Shown here one piece after another: positions 1 to 9,264 of a stretch of 64,000 nucleotides of DNA. The DNA comes from CAVWTN01 sp963757945. Lineage in GTDB: Bacteria > Vulcanimicrobiota > Vulcanimicrobiia > Vulcanimicrobiales > Vulcanimicrobiaceae. The translations under genes were made by a program, and so were the position numbers. The notes under the pieces were generated by a model, which was not told the origin of the DNA, did not search any database, and saw only the letters and a program-made list of their open reading frames with translations. Positions within the stretch are counted from its first letter, which is position 1. The number at the start of each line of letters is the position of its first letter. The stretch is taken from positions 1,178,001 through 1,242,000 of the forward strand of contig CAVWTN010000002.1 in assembly GCA_963757945.1 (NCBI GenBank), given 5' to 3'.

Positions 1-1321
1 TGGAATCGAGCAGTGTCTCCTCATCGGGATCGGGCACGCCGCCCCAGCCGGAATCTGCGAGATCGTATTTCCCGTCTTGCGTTTCGCCCAAGAACGTCGC
101 GTAGTCGATCGATCTGATGCTGACGGCAATGCCGATGGCGCGCATGTCGGCTTGAAATTCCGCCGCGAAATCTTGCGTGCTGCCCGAACCGCTGCCCGGC
201 AACGACAGGACGTACGCCAGGCGCACCTTGCCCTTCGTGCGCACGCCGTCGGGGCCGGGGCGGTAGCCCGCGTCGTCGAGCATGCGCCGCGCCCGCGCCG
301 GGTCGTACGGGTACTGCGTCACGTTAGGGTCGTACCATATCTTCAAGCCGTCGGGCACGAAGCTGGTCGCGATGTCCGCGTCGCCGCGCATGAAGCCGTG
401 CGCGATGCCGGCGCGGTCCCAGCCGTACATCATCGCCCGGCGCACCGTCCGGTCGTCGAGTCCGGGGCGCTTCAAATTGATGTAGACGAACTGAATGTAG
501 AGGTCCGGAATGTGCAGCAGCCGCAGATCGGCGCGATCTTGCTGCAAGATCGAGTACCCCGAAGGACCGATGCCGTCGTCGACGTCGCCCGACCCGTCCT
601 CCATCGCATCGATGCGCGCCTGATCGTTGATGACCACGCGCACGACGATGCGCGGCAGCGAGATCGTTCCGCCCCACCAGTACGGGTTGCGCTCGAAGGT
701 CAACTGTTCGTCGTGACGCCACTCCCCGAGCACGTACGGACCGGTGCCGAGCGGTTTTTCGCCGAACGTGCTCTGCCGGATTTGATCGTGTGGGATGCGG
801 CCCAGGACGTGCTCGGGTAAGATGTCTAAGCCCAGTCCCTGGCTGACGAAGAGCGCGTTCGTGGCCGCGAGATCGAAGGCGACGCGGTACGGCCCCGCGG
901 CTTTCACCGCCTTGACGTAAGCGAACTGGCCTCGATACGGAAAGCCCGTTTTGGGATCGAGCATGGCGGCCCACGTGAAGACGACGTCTTTGGACGTAAA
1001 CGGAGCGCCGTCGGACCAGCGGACGCCGCGCCGCAGATCGACCGTCCAGTGCAAGCCGTCGGGACTGCTCTTCCAGCGGGTCGCCAAGCCCGGCGCCTCG
1101 CTGAAATCGTCGCCGACCGCCACCAGCGGATCGAAGACGAAGCTCTCGTACAGCGACGCATAATAGTTCGCGCTGAAGAGGGGGCTGAGCGTGTCGGCGT
1201 CGCCCAACTCCATCACCACGAGCGTGTTGGGATCGCGGTGCGGGGCGCCGCTCGCGCTGCAGCCGCCGAGCGCAAGCACGCTCGCCAGCAGCAGCCCGAA
1301 GAGAGCAAGCGCCTTTTGCAT
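1..1321 (-). CDS. ABC transporter substrate-binding lipoprotein (peptide family 5), partial
   Basis: Extracytoplasmic solute-binding protein of the SBP_bac_5 (oligopeptide/nickel) family; the C-terminus lies beyond the left edge, leaving 440 codons. The start is ATG at 1321. The first 21 residues are a lipoprotein signal ending in the lipobox LALGGC with Cys21. The typical family pattern follows: an early DTLSPLF motif, WKSSPDGLHWTVDLR, RRGVRWSDGAPFTSKDVVFTW-type sequence, then LGTGPYVL and RNPYWWGG. It follows malQ on the same strand after 42 bases, so it may share transcription with the glycogen genes, although the substrate is probably a peptide. The ligand cannot be predicted from sequence. 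Confidence 0.88.
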   Translation of the reverse strand, partial: MQKALALFGLLLASVLALGGCSASGAPHRDPNTLVVMELGDADTLSPLFSANYYASLYESFVFDPLVAVGDDFSEAPGLATRWKSSPDGLHWTVDLRRGVRWSDGAPFTSKDVVFTWAAMLDPKTGFPYRGQFAYVKAVKAAGPYRVAFDLAATNALFVSQGLGLDILPEHVLGRIPHDQIRQSTFGEKPLGTGPYVLGEWRHDEQLTFERNPYWWGGTISLPRIVVRVVINDQARIDAMEDGSGDVDDGIGPSGYSILQQDRADLRLLHIPDLYIQFVYINLKRPGLDDRTVRRAMMYGWDRAGIAHGFMRGDADIATSFVPDGLKIWYDPNVTQYPYDPARARRMLDDAGYRPGPDGVRTKGKVRLAYVLSLPGSGSGSTQDFAAEFQADMRAIGIAVSIRSIDYATFLGETQDGKYDLADSGWGGVPDPDEETLLDS

Positions 1322-1363
1322 TGCGGCTGCGCGTTCGGCGGTGCGGCCCTCCGTTCCGCCGCG

Positions 1364-3472
1364 TCAGTCCAGCGGCGGGCGTTCGAGCGTCGCGAGCAGC
1401 GCGCGCACGTTCGGTGCCTCGAGCAACGAGCCGAGCGCCGTGCCCAAACGCCGGCGCCAATTGGGATGCTGGCCGAGCGTGCCGGGAAAGTTCGCCTGCT
1501 CGATCTCCCCCGCGAGATCCTCCGCCGCAACCATCATCAGGCGCGACGGCGTTCGCGCGAGCATCCGGTAGACGCCGCGCACGACCTCGTCCAGCAGCGC
1601 GGCGGCATCCTCGCCTTGCGCGCTCGTCAACAGCGCGTGCCGGACCTCCGAGGCCAGCAGTCCGAGATCCACGAGCAGGTCGAGCAGCAGCGCGCGATCG
1701 CGCAACCGTTCGGTGCGTTCGCGTTCGTGATCCGCCGCGTCCGCGACGAAACCGATGCTGCCGCGGAACGTGATGTCACGCCCTTCCCAATAGCCGCGCA
1801 GCGTCGGCAGATCGTGCGTTCCGGGGCTCGCGAGCGCGATCGCGGGGTAATGTTCGGGGCGCCGGAAGCGGCCCTCCCACTCGCGCTCAAAGTACATCAA
1901 GCGGTACGAGAGGATCCGTTCGCGCTCCATGCGTTCGCGAAAGCCCTCGGGAACGACGCCGAGATCCTCGCCGATCACGACGCATCGATTGCGCCTGCTC
2001 TCGAGCGCCACGATCCCGAGCATATCCTCGAAGGGGTACTGCACGTACGCGCCGTCGATCGGCGCCCGGCCCGCGGGGATCCAGAACTGCCGCATCAAGC
2101 CCATCACATGGTCGATGCGCAGCGCCCCGGCATGCCGCATGTTCGCGCGCAGCAACGCGATGAACGGCTCGTAGGCGCGCTCGCGCAGCACGACGGGGCT
2201 CATGGGAGCGAGGCCCCAATTCTGGCCGTGCGGCGTGAAGGCATCAGGCGGCGCGCCGATCTCCGCCGCATCGACCACGAGCGCCGGATCGGCCCAGGCG
2301 TCCGCGCTATTTCGATCGACGCCGACGGCGAGATCCGCGTACAGTCCGATCGACATCCGCTCGCACTTCGCGGCGACGGCGGAGAGCTGCAGATCGATCT
2401 GCCATTGAAGGTAACAGAAGTACGCGATGCGCGCGCGGTTGCCGGCTGCGAATTCCGCGACCGCGGGGTCTTCGGGATGCCGGTACTGCTCGGGCCACTG
2501 GTGCCGGCCGCGGCCGCGCCGGCGGTTCAGGGCCATGTGTTCTGCGAGCGCCTCGAACGTGGCGGCCGAGCGCAAGCGTTCGCCGCCCGCGCGCACGAAC
2601 GCGGCGAACGCTTCGCCGCGCTCCGTCGCGGGGTTTCCGCCCGGAGCGTGGACCGCTTCGAACTCCTCGAAGAGCACGTCCAAAACGGCGCGCTTCACCG
2701 CCGAGACGGCCGCGTAGTTGATCAGCTCGGCCGCGCGCAGCTTGCGCAGACGCGCGAGGAACCCCGCTCGCCGCACGAGTGCGCGCGCACGCTCGGAGCC
2801 TGCGTACTCCTCGATCGCTTCGACGTCCAGATAGAGTGCGTTGCGGAAGTAGCGGCTGGAAGGAGAGTAGGGGCTGCACGAAGCGGGCGCGTCGCTGCGC
2901 AGCAAGTGCAACGGGTTCAGACCGATCGCGCCCGCGCCGCGCGCGGCGGCCGCGTCGACCAGCTGCGCCAGATCCGTGAAATCGCCGATTCCCCAGTTGC
3001 GCGCGGAGCGCAACCCGTAGAGCTGGACCGCGATGCCCCAGGTGCGCCCGCTGCCTTCGAGCCCGGCCGGGAGATAGCAACTCTCCGGCGCGACGATCAG
3101 ACGCTGCGTGCGGCCCGCCAGCTCGATATCGTGATAACCAGGCTCGACGGGGAACGGCAACGCGACCGCGCGCCGTTCGTACGCGCGCCCGTCGCGCTCG
3201 AACGACTCGAGCAGTTCGCCTTCCGCGAAGGAGATCTCGGCGCTCGCGGCCGTCCCATTCTCGCTCGCGAGTGCGACCGGCCACCTTCGCCCGAGCTCGT
3301 CGGCCGGGATCGTCGCGACGAGCCGCGGACGGTCCGAACGCACGACGGCGACGGGATCGAGCAGCCGCAACGCGTCGCCCGCGGGTTGCAGCAGCAGCTC
3401 GAGAGAGGCGGCCGTCGTTTCGGGAACCGCGTGCTCCTCGCCCCAGAAATCGCGATAGGAGCGAGCGATCAT
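1364..3472 (-). CDS. malQ: 4-alpha-glucanotransferase (amylomaltase, GH77)
   Basis: Transfers segments of alpha-1,4-glucan between acceptors in cytoplasmic maltodextrin and glycogen metabolism. The 702-residue protein is a normal length for a GH77 enzyme with an N-terminal extension. GH77 active-site motifs are visible: RIDHVMGL (nucleophile Asp), GEDLG (acid/base Glu) and THDLPT (third acidic residue). The start overlaps the glgX stop by 4 bases (ATGA), so translation is probably coupled. Together with GlgX and GlgB this makes a set that builds and breaks down branched glucan. The assignment is secure. Confidence 0.95.
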   Translation of the reverse strand: MIARSYRDFWGEEHAVPETTAASLELLLQPAGDALRLLDPVAVVRSDRPRLVATIPADELGRRWPVALASENGTAASAEISFAEGELLESFERDGRAYERRAVALPFPVEPGYHDIELAGRTQRLIVAPESCYLPAGLEGSGRTWGIAVQLYGLRSARNWGIGDFTDLAQLVDAAAARGAGAIGLNPLHLLRSDAPASCSPYSPSSRYFRNALYLDVEAIEEYAGSERARALVRRAGFLARLRKLRAAELINYAAVSAVKRAVLDVLFEEFEAVHAPGGNPATERGEAFAAFVRAGGERLRSAATFEALAEHMALNRRRGRGRHQWPEQYRHPEDPAVAEFAAGNRARIAYFCYLQWQIDLQLSAVAAKCERMSIGLYADLAVGVDRNSADAWADPALVVDAAEIGAPPDAFTPHGQNWGLAPMSPVVLRERAYEPFIALLRANMRHAGALRIDHVMGLMRQFWIPAGRAPIDGAYVQYPFEDMLGIVALESRRNRCVVIGEDLGVVPEGFRERMERERILSYRLMYFEREWEGRFRRPEHYPAIALASPGTHDLPTLRGYWEGRDITFRGSIGFVADAADHERERTERLRDRALLLDLLVDLGLLASEVRHALLTSAQGEDAAALLDEVVRGVYRMLARTPSRLMMVAAEDLAGEIEQANFPGTLGQHPNWRRRLGTALGSLLEAPNVRALLATLERPPLD

Positions 3473-5589
3473 CGGCGCTCGCGGCCGATGAACAGCACGA
3501 ACGATCGCGACGATGCGACGTACGTTTCGTCTACGGTGATGCGCGCGCCGACGTTCGCACGCTCGGGCCAGGTCGTATCGAGCAGAACTTCCCAGGCGCG
3601 CAGCGAGTTCGCCGCCGGGAGCGTGAAGGTCACGGGCCCGTCGCTCGCATTGAGCAGCATCAGGAACGAATCGTCGAGTTCGGGAAACCCGAGCAAGCTG
3701 ATGAAGTCGTCGCCCGGGTCGCCGCCGAGCAAGAACGCGAAGGCGCGCGCGCCGCGATCGTTCCAGTCGCGCTCGTGCATCTCGTGGCCGGCGACCGTCA
3801 GCCAGGTGATGTCTTTCAAGCCGGACGTCGGGATCGGGCTGCCGTGGAAGAAACGCGTGCGGCGCAACGCCGGATGCACGGAACGAATCCGGATCAACCG
3901 CTTCACGAACTCGAGCTGCGAGCGTCCATCCTCGTCGATCGAGCTCCAGGCGAGCCAGCTCGTTTCGTTATCCTGACAGTACGCGTTGTTGTTGCCGCGC
4001 TGCGAGTGGCCGAATTCGTCACCTGCCAGGAGCATCGGCAAACCTTGCGAGAGCAGCAGCGTCGCGAGGAAGTTGCGCTTCTGCTGCATGCGCAGCGCGC
4101 GAATCGCCGGATCGTTCGAGGGCCCCTCGACGCCGCAATTCCAGCTCACGTTGTCGGAGTGGCCGTCGCGGTTGCCTTCGAGATTCGCCTCGTTGTGTTT
4201 GTCGTTGTAACTGACCAGATCTTGCAAGGTGAAGCCGTCGTGCGAGGTCACGTAATTCAAGCTCGCGCGCGGACGGCGCCCATCGTGATCGAAGAGTTCG
4301 CTCGAGGCCGTGAAGCGGGAGGCCAGTTCGGGGATGACGCCGTCCGCTCCGCGCCAGAAGCGGCGCACGTTGTCGCGATACTTGTCGTTCCATTCCGACC
4401 AGCCGGGCGGGAATCGCCCAAGCCTGTACCCGTCCGCGCCCAGATCCCACGGTTCGGCGATCAGCTTGACGCGGGAGAGGACCGGATCTTGCGAGATGGC
4501 GCTCAGGAAGCCGCCGCCGCGTGCGATCGCCGGCGCCAAATCGAAACGGAATCCGTCGACGCGCATCTCCTGAACCCAATAGCGCAACGAATCCATCACG
4601 AGTTGCAGCACGCGCGGATGATCCATGTTCAGCGTGTTCCCGCAGCCCGTCGTGTCGTGGTAGAAGCGTTTGTCGTTGCCGAGCCGGTAATACGACGCGT
4701 TGTCGATCCCGCGAAACGAAAGCGTCGGCCCCAGCTGGTTCCCTTCCGCGGTGTGATTGTAGACGACGTCGAGGATCACTTCGATGCCGACGTCGTGCAG
4801 GTGACGGACCATCGACTTGAACTCGCCGAGGCTCCGCCCGTCCGAGAGATACCGCGGATCCGGCGCAAAATAGCCCAGCGTGTTGTAGCCCCAGTAGTTC
4901 TTCAAGCCGCGCTCGACCAGATTGCGATCGTCGACGAACGCATGCACCGGCAGCAGCTCGACCGCCGTGATGCCCAGCCGGCTCAGATACTCCGTGGTGG
5001 CCGGCGACGCCAGGCCGGCGAACGTACCGCGAAAGCGCTGCGGGACCGCTTCGTTGCGCATCGAGAAGCCGCGCACGTGCAGCTCGTAGAGGATCGTCTC
5101 GTGCCAGCGGCGATAGAGCGGGCGATCGTTGCCCCATGAGTAGGCCGTGTCGACGACGACGCACTTCGGCATCCCCGAGGCGTTGTCGCGCCGGTCGAAC
5201 GAGAGATCTCCGCGCGGGTTGTCGAGCTTGTAGCCGAAGTGCGCGTCGCTCCAGCGCAAGCTCCCCGAATACATCTTGGCGTACGGGTCGAGCAGCAACT
5301 TGTTCGCGTTGAACCGATGGCCGCGCTCCGGCGCGTATTCGCCGTAGACGCGGTAGCCGTAGAGCTGCCCCGGCCGCGCTTCGGGCAAATAGCCATGCCA
5401 AACTTGGTCGGTGTACTCCGGCAGGACGATCCGGCTCATCTCCCGGCGCCCGCGCGGATCGAAAAGACAGATCTCGACGCGCTCGGCGTGCTCCGAGAAC
5501 AGCGCGAAGTTCACGCCCCGGCCATCCCAAGTTGCCCCTAGCGGATAGGGGCGCCCGGGCCAAACGGAGGCGCGATTGGTCGTTCTCAA
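3469..5589 (-). CDS. glgX: Glycogen debranching enzyme GlgX (isoamylase type, GH13)
   Basis: Hydrolyses alpha-1,6 branch points of glycogen or limit dextrins. The 706-residue protein has an N-terminal CBM48-like domain (about residues 10-110) and then a GH13 barrel. Conserved regions are DVVYNHTAEGN (region I), VDGFRFDLAP (nucleophile Asp), AEPWDLG (acid/base Glu) and VTSHDGFTLQDL (transition-state Asp). The start codon is TTG at 5589, 12 bases after the glgB stop. The stop overlaps the malQ start. It is the central gene of the leftward glgB-glgX-malQ run. Confidence 0.95.
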   Translation of the reverse strand: MRTTNRASVWPGRPYPLGATWDGRGVNFALFSEHAERVEICLFDPRGRREMSRIVLPEYTDQVWHGYLPEARPGQLYGYRVYGEYAPERGHRFNANKLLLDPYAKMYSGSLRWSDAHFGYKLDNPRGDLSFDRRDNASGMPKCVVVDTAYSWGNDRPLYRRWHETILYELHVRGFSMRNEAVPQRFRGTFAGLASPATTEYLSRLGITAVELLPVHAFVDDRNLVERGLKNYWGYNTLGYFAPDPRYLSDGRSLGEFKSMVRHLHDVGIEVILDVVYNHTAEGNQLGPTLSFRGIDNASYYRLGNDKRFYHDTTGCGNTLNMDHPRVLQLVMDSLRYWVQEMRVDGFRFDLAPAIARGGGFLSAISQDPVLSRVKLIAEPWDLGADGYRLGRFPPGWSEWNDKYRDNVRRFWRGADGVIPELASRFTASSELFDHDGRRPRASLNYVTSHDGFTLQDLVSYNDKHNEANLEGNRDGHSDNVSWNCGVEGPSNDPAIRALRMQQKRNFLATLLLSQGLPMLLAGDEFGHSQRGNNNAYCQDNETSWLAWSSIDEDGRSQLEFVKRLIRIRSVHPALRRTRFFHGSPIPTSGLKDITWLTVAGHEMHERDWNDRGARAFAFLLGGDPGDDFISLLGFPELDDSFLMLLNASDGPVTFTLPAANSLRAWEVLLDTTWPERANVGARITVDETYVASSRSFVLFIGRERR

Positions 5590-5601
5590 AGGAGCTTGGT
5601 C

Positions 5602-7494
5602 CTACGCTTGCGGCAGGCGAAAGTACAGCGTCGAGAGCGGCGGGAGCGTCACGACGATCGACGCCGCGCGCCCGTGCTCGGGTAGCTCTTCGGCCTCGAT
5701 ACCTCCGAGGTTACCCTTATTCCCGCCGCCGTAATGGAGGGAGTCGGTGTTGAGCAGCTCGGCGTAGTGCCCCAGCCGCGGGACCCCGACCCGGTAATCC
5801 CGCCGCTCGAGGGGCGTGAAATTGCAGACCACGAGCACGCCCTCCGCCTTCGCCGGCCCGTAGCGCAGGAACGCCAGCACGCTGCGATCCCGGTCGTGCG
5901 ACTCGATCCATTCGAAGCCCAGCGGATCGCAATCCAGCGCGTGGAGCGCGGGCGTCTCGCGATAGATCCGGTTGAGATCGCGCACGAGCAGCTGGATCCC
6001 CCGATGCGCGGGCGTTTCCGTCAGGTGCCAATCCAGGCTGCGTTCGTGACTCCATTCGCTTTCCTGCGCGAACTCATCACCCATGAACAAGAGCTTCTTC
6101 CCGGGGTGCGCGAACATGAAGCCGTAGAGCGTGCGCAGGTTCGCGAACTTCTCCGAGCGGTTACCGCGCATCTTCGCGAGCAGCGAGCCCTTGCCGTGGA
6201 CGACCTCGTCGTGCGAGAGCGGCAGCACGTAGTTCTCGCTGAACGCGTAGACCAGGCTGAACGTGATCTCATCGTGATGGTACTTGCGGTGGACGGGATC
6301 GAGCGCGAAGTAGTGCAGCACGTCGTGCATCCAGCCCATGTTCCATTTGAAACCGAAACCCAGGCCGCCGGCGCTCGTGGGCGCCGAGACCTGCGGCCAC
6401 GCGGTCGATTCCTCGGCGATCATCGTGATGCCGGGATGCTCGCCGTACACGACTTCGTTGAGCCGTCGCAGAAACGCGATCGCCTCGAGGTTCTCGCGTC
6501 CGCCGAATTGATTGGGGATCCACTCGCCATCGCGCCGGCTGTAATCCAGGTACAGCATCGAGGCCACCGCGTCCACGCGCAACCCGTCGATGTGAAAACG
6601 ATCGAACCACGAGAGCGCGTTCGCGATCAGAAAGTTCTCGACTTCGGTCCGCCCGAAGTTGTAGATCAGCGTGTTCCAATCGGGGTGAAAGCCCTTGCGC
6701 GGATCGGCATGCTCGTAAAGATGCGTCCCGTCGAAATAGGCGAGGCCGTGCGCGTCGCTCGGGAAGTGCCCGGGGACCCAATCCAAGATGATGCCGAGCC
6801 CCGCTTCGTGCGCCCGGTCGATCAGAAAACGAAAATCGTCGGGCGAGCCGAAACGGCTCGTCGGCGCGAACATCCCCGTCGGCTGATAGCCCCACGATCC
6901 GTCGAACGGATGCTCGTTGACCGGCATCAACTCCAGATGCGTGAAGCCCATCCAGCACGCATAGTCGACGAGCTGCTCGGCGAGTTCCCGGTACGTGAGG
7001 AACTGATTCCCGAACGAGCGCCGCCACGAGCCCAAGTGCACTTCGTAGAGCGAGATCGGCGCCTCCGGCTTGACGCTCGCCGCGCGCGAGGCGAGCCACG
7101 TCGCGTCGTGCCATACGTACTCGCTGGAGGGCATCACGACGCTGGCCGTTGCCGGGCGCAGTTCCGAGAAGGTCGCAAGGGGATCGGCTTTGAGCGGAAG
7201 GCGATGGCCGTCCGGGCCCACGATCGCGAACTTGTACAGCGTGCCGGGCCCGATGTTCGGCACGAACGCCTCCCACACGCCCGAGGATCCGCGCGGGCGC
7301 AGCGGGTCGCGAGCGGCGTCCCAGTGATTGAAATCGCCGACGACGCTGACGCGGCGCGCGTTCGGCGCCCAGACGGCGAAACGGACGCCGCGCGTGCCGT
7401 CGCGCTCGACCAGATGCGCGCCGAGCACGTCGTAGAGGCGGCGGTGCGTCCCCTCGCCGATCAGATAGAGATCGATCTCGCCGAGCCCGCTCAT
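5602..7494 (-). CDS. glgB: 1,4-alpha-glucan branching enzyme GlgB (GH13)
   Basis: Makes alpha-1,6 branches in glycogen. The frame is open to 7578, but ATG 7494 is chosen because it forms an ATGA overlap with the polX stop and gives 630 residues, close to shorter GlgB proteins. A CBM48 domain (about residues 20-115) contains WAPNARRVSVVGDFNHWD. The GH13 barrel has DWVPGHFP, GLRVDAVASM (nucleophile Asp), MIAEESTAWP (Glu) and LSHDEVVHGKG. It is transcribed together with polX, glgX and malQ. Confidence 0.96.
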   Translation of the reverse strand: MSGLGEIDLYLIGEGTHRRLYDVLGAHLVERDGTRGVRFAVWAPNARRVSVVGDFNHWDAARDPLRPRGSSGVWEAFVPNIGPGTLYKFAIVGPDGHRLPLKADPLATFSELRPATASVVMPSSEYVWHDATWLASRAASVKPEAPISLYEVHLGSWRRSFGNQFLTYRELAEQLVDYACWMGFTHLELMPVNEHPFDGSWGYQPTGMFAPTSRFGSPDDFRFLIDRAHEAGLGIILDWVPGHFPSDAHGLAYFDGTHLYEHADPRKGFHPDWNTLIYNFGRTEVENFLIANALSWFDRFHIDGLRVDAVASMLYLDYSRRDGEWIPNQFGGRENLEAIAFLRRLNEVVYGEHPGITMIAEESTAWPQVSAPTSAGGLGFGFKWNMGWMHDVLHYFALDPVHRKYHHDEITFSLVYAFSENYVLPLSHDEVVHGKGSLLAKMRGNRSEKFANLRTLYGFMFAHPGKKLLFMGDEFAQESEWSHERSLDWHLTETPAHRGIQLLVRDLNRIYRETPALHALDCDPLGFEWIESHDRDRSVLAFLRYGPAKAEGVLVVCNFTPLERRDYRVGVPRLGHYAELLNTDSLHYGGGNKGNLGGIEAEELPEHGRAASIVVTLPPLSTLYFRLPQA

Positions 7495-9224
7495 GCGGCC
7501 CGTTTCCGTTTCGCCGCGACGAACGCGAGCACGTCCTCGATGGGACGCGCGTTGAGCACCTGGTCGCGCGTGATCCAAGCGCGCCGCGCTTGACCCACGG
7601 CATATTCGACGAACTCGAGACCGGCGCTCGTGTGCGCGTCGCTATCGAGCGCAAACGTGACGCCGAACGAGCGCGCGCGCTGCGCGAGGGCGCTCGGCAG
7701 ATCGAGCCGGCTCGGATGCCCGTCGATCTCGAGCGCGGTGCCCGTTCGCGCGGCAGCCGCGAACACGGCGTCGTAATCGAATTCGTAGCCGGGGAAGGCG
7801 TCGTAGCGTCCGGTCGGATGGCCGATCACGTTGACGTACCGATTCTCGCATGCGGCCAGCAACCGGCGCGTCATCTCCTCGCGGGTTTGGTTCGTGTGCG
7901 AGTGGACGGAGGCAATGACGATGTCGAGCTCCTCGAGAATCGCCGGCTCGTAATCGAGCGAACCGTCGGGTAACAGATCGACCTCGGCGCTACACAACGT
8001 GCGGATCCCGTGCCGGTCTCCGAGCGCGCGCACGTTCTCACGTTGCATCCGCAGGTCGTTCGGATCGAGGCCCATCGCTCCCCGCCCCCACGAATGATCC
8101 GAGATCGAATGATAGGCGTAGCCGCGAGCGGCCGCCGTGGCGATCATCTCCTCGAGCGTGTTCGCGCCGTCGCTCCAAGTGCAGTGCATGTGGAAATCGC
8201 CGCGCAGATCGGCGAGCGCGACCGGGACCGGCAGGCTGCCGTTCGCGGCGGCTTCGATCTCGCCGAGCCCCAAGCGCATCTCGGGCGGAATCTCGGCCAG
8301 GCCGAGCGCCGCGTAGACCTCGGCCTCGGTGCGGCACGTGAGGTTGAGGCCCGAGCGCACGTCGAGAACTCCATTCTCGCTCACGCGCAATCCCTTGCGC
8401 ACCGCGAGTTCGCGCAGTTGGATGTTGTGCTCGCGGCTCCCGGTGAAGTGCTGCAGCAGGTTGCCGAAGACGTCCTCCGGGAGCACGCGCAGATCGATCT
8501 GCAAACCGCCCGCAAGCCAAATGCTCGCCTTGGTCGTACCCTCCGCGAGCACGGCCTCGGCCCGTTCCCAGGCGACGAACCGGCCGATCACGGCCTCGGG
8601 CTGCGCCGAGGTGCAGACGATGTCGATGTCGCCGACGGTCGGCTCCGCGCGGCGCAGACTCCCGGCGTAGACCACGTTCTGCGCGGGCGAGCCCTGCGCG
8701 ATGTAAGCGACGATCTCGCGCGCGAGCGGGAGCGCGCGGCCGATCGGCGTGCGGGTCCGGCGGCCCTTGTAGGCCAGGATGCCGCGTTTGATGTTCTCGA
8801 GCGACTTCTTGCCCAGCCGCGGAGCGTCCGCGAGCACCCCGGCGTCGAGCGCCCGTTCGAGGTCGGCGAGCGAGGCGATTCCGTAGGATTCGAAGAGCTG
8901 CTGGGCCGTTTTCATGCCGATCCCCTGGACGCCGAGGACTTCCAAGAGCGTCGGGGGGTACTTCTGCGCGAGCTCCTCACGGTACGCCGAGCGGCCGGTT
9001 TCGACGTACTCCCGCACGCGCGCGGCGATCGTCTTGCCGATCCCGGGGAGCGCTTCGAGCTCCCCCTCGCCCAGCAATTCCCCGACCGGACGGGCGTTTT
9101 CGATCGCCGCCGCCGCGCGCTCGTAGGCCATGAACTTGTAGAAGGGCTCGCCCGCAAACTCCATCAGGACGCGGATCTCGTTCAGAAGACGGGCCACGTC
9201 GGCGTTGCTGGGCGCTTGGCTCAT
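7491..9224 (-). CDS. polX: DNA polymerase/3'-5' exonuclease PolX (Pol X + PHP domains)
   Basis: Bacterial family X polymerase for gap filling in base-excision repair. In order: an N-terminal 8-kDa-like region with helix-hairpin-helix ALPGIGKTIAARVREY, a second HhH (VQGIGMKTAQQLF), the nucleotidyltransferase core (GSLRRAEPTVGDIDIV, with the catalytic Asp pair in DID), and a C-terminal PHP phosphoesterase with DFHMHCTWSDG and SISDHSWG. ATG 9224 gives 577 residues, the usual length; the open frame upstream would run into the divergent pncB. It is the first gene of the leftward glycogen operon, and its stop overlaps the glgB start. Confidence 0.95.
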   Translation of the reverse strand: MSQAPSNADVARLLNEIRVLMEFAGEPFYKFMAYERAAAAIENARPVGELLGEGELEALPGIGKTIAARVREYVETGRSAYREELAQKYPPTLLEVLGVQGIGMKTAQQLFESYGIASLADLERALDAGVLADAPRLGKKSLENIKRGILAYKGRRTRTPIGRALPLAREIVAYIAQGSPAQNVVYAGSLRRAEPTVGDIDIVCTSAQPEAVIGRFVAWERAEAVLAEGTTKASIWLAGGLQIDLRVLPEDVFGNLLQHFTGSREHNIQLRELAVRKGLRVSENGVLDVRSGLNLTCRTEAEVYAALGLAEIPPEMRLGLGEIEAAANGSLPVPVALADLRGDFHMHCTWSDGANTLEEMIATAAARGYAYHSISDHSWGRGAMGLDPNDLRMQRENVRALGDRHGIRTLCSAEVDLLPDGSLDYEPAILEELDIVIASVHSHTNQTREEMTRRLLAACENRYVNVIGHPTGRYDAFPGYEFDYDAVFAAAARTGTALEIDGHPSRLDLPSALAQRARSFGVTFALDSDAHTSAGLEFVEYAVGQARRAWITRDQVLNARPIEDVLAFVAAKRKRAA

Positions 9225-9264
9225 ACAGGAGTGAGATTCCACGCATTCGTACGAACGTCCCATT

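Noticed and set aside
1049..7593. Very long rightward open frames opposite malQ, glgX and glgB (up to 975 codons)
   Set aside because: They are Arg/Ala-rich antisense frames caused by high-GC codon use; the leftward frames carry all catalytic motifs.
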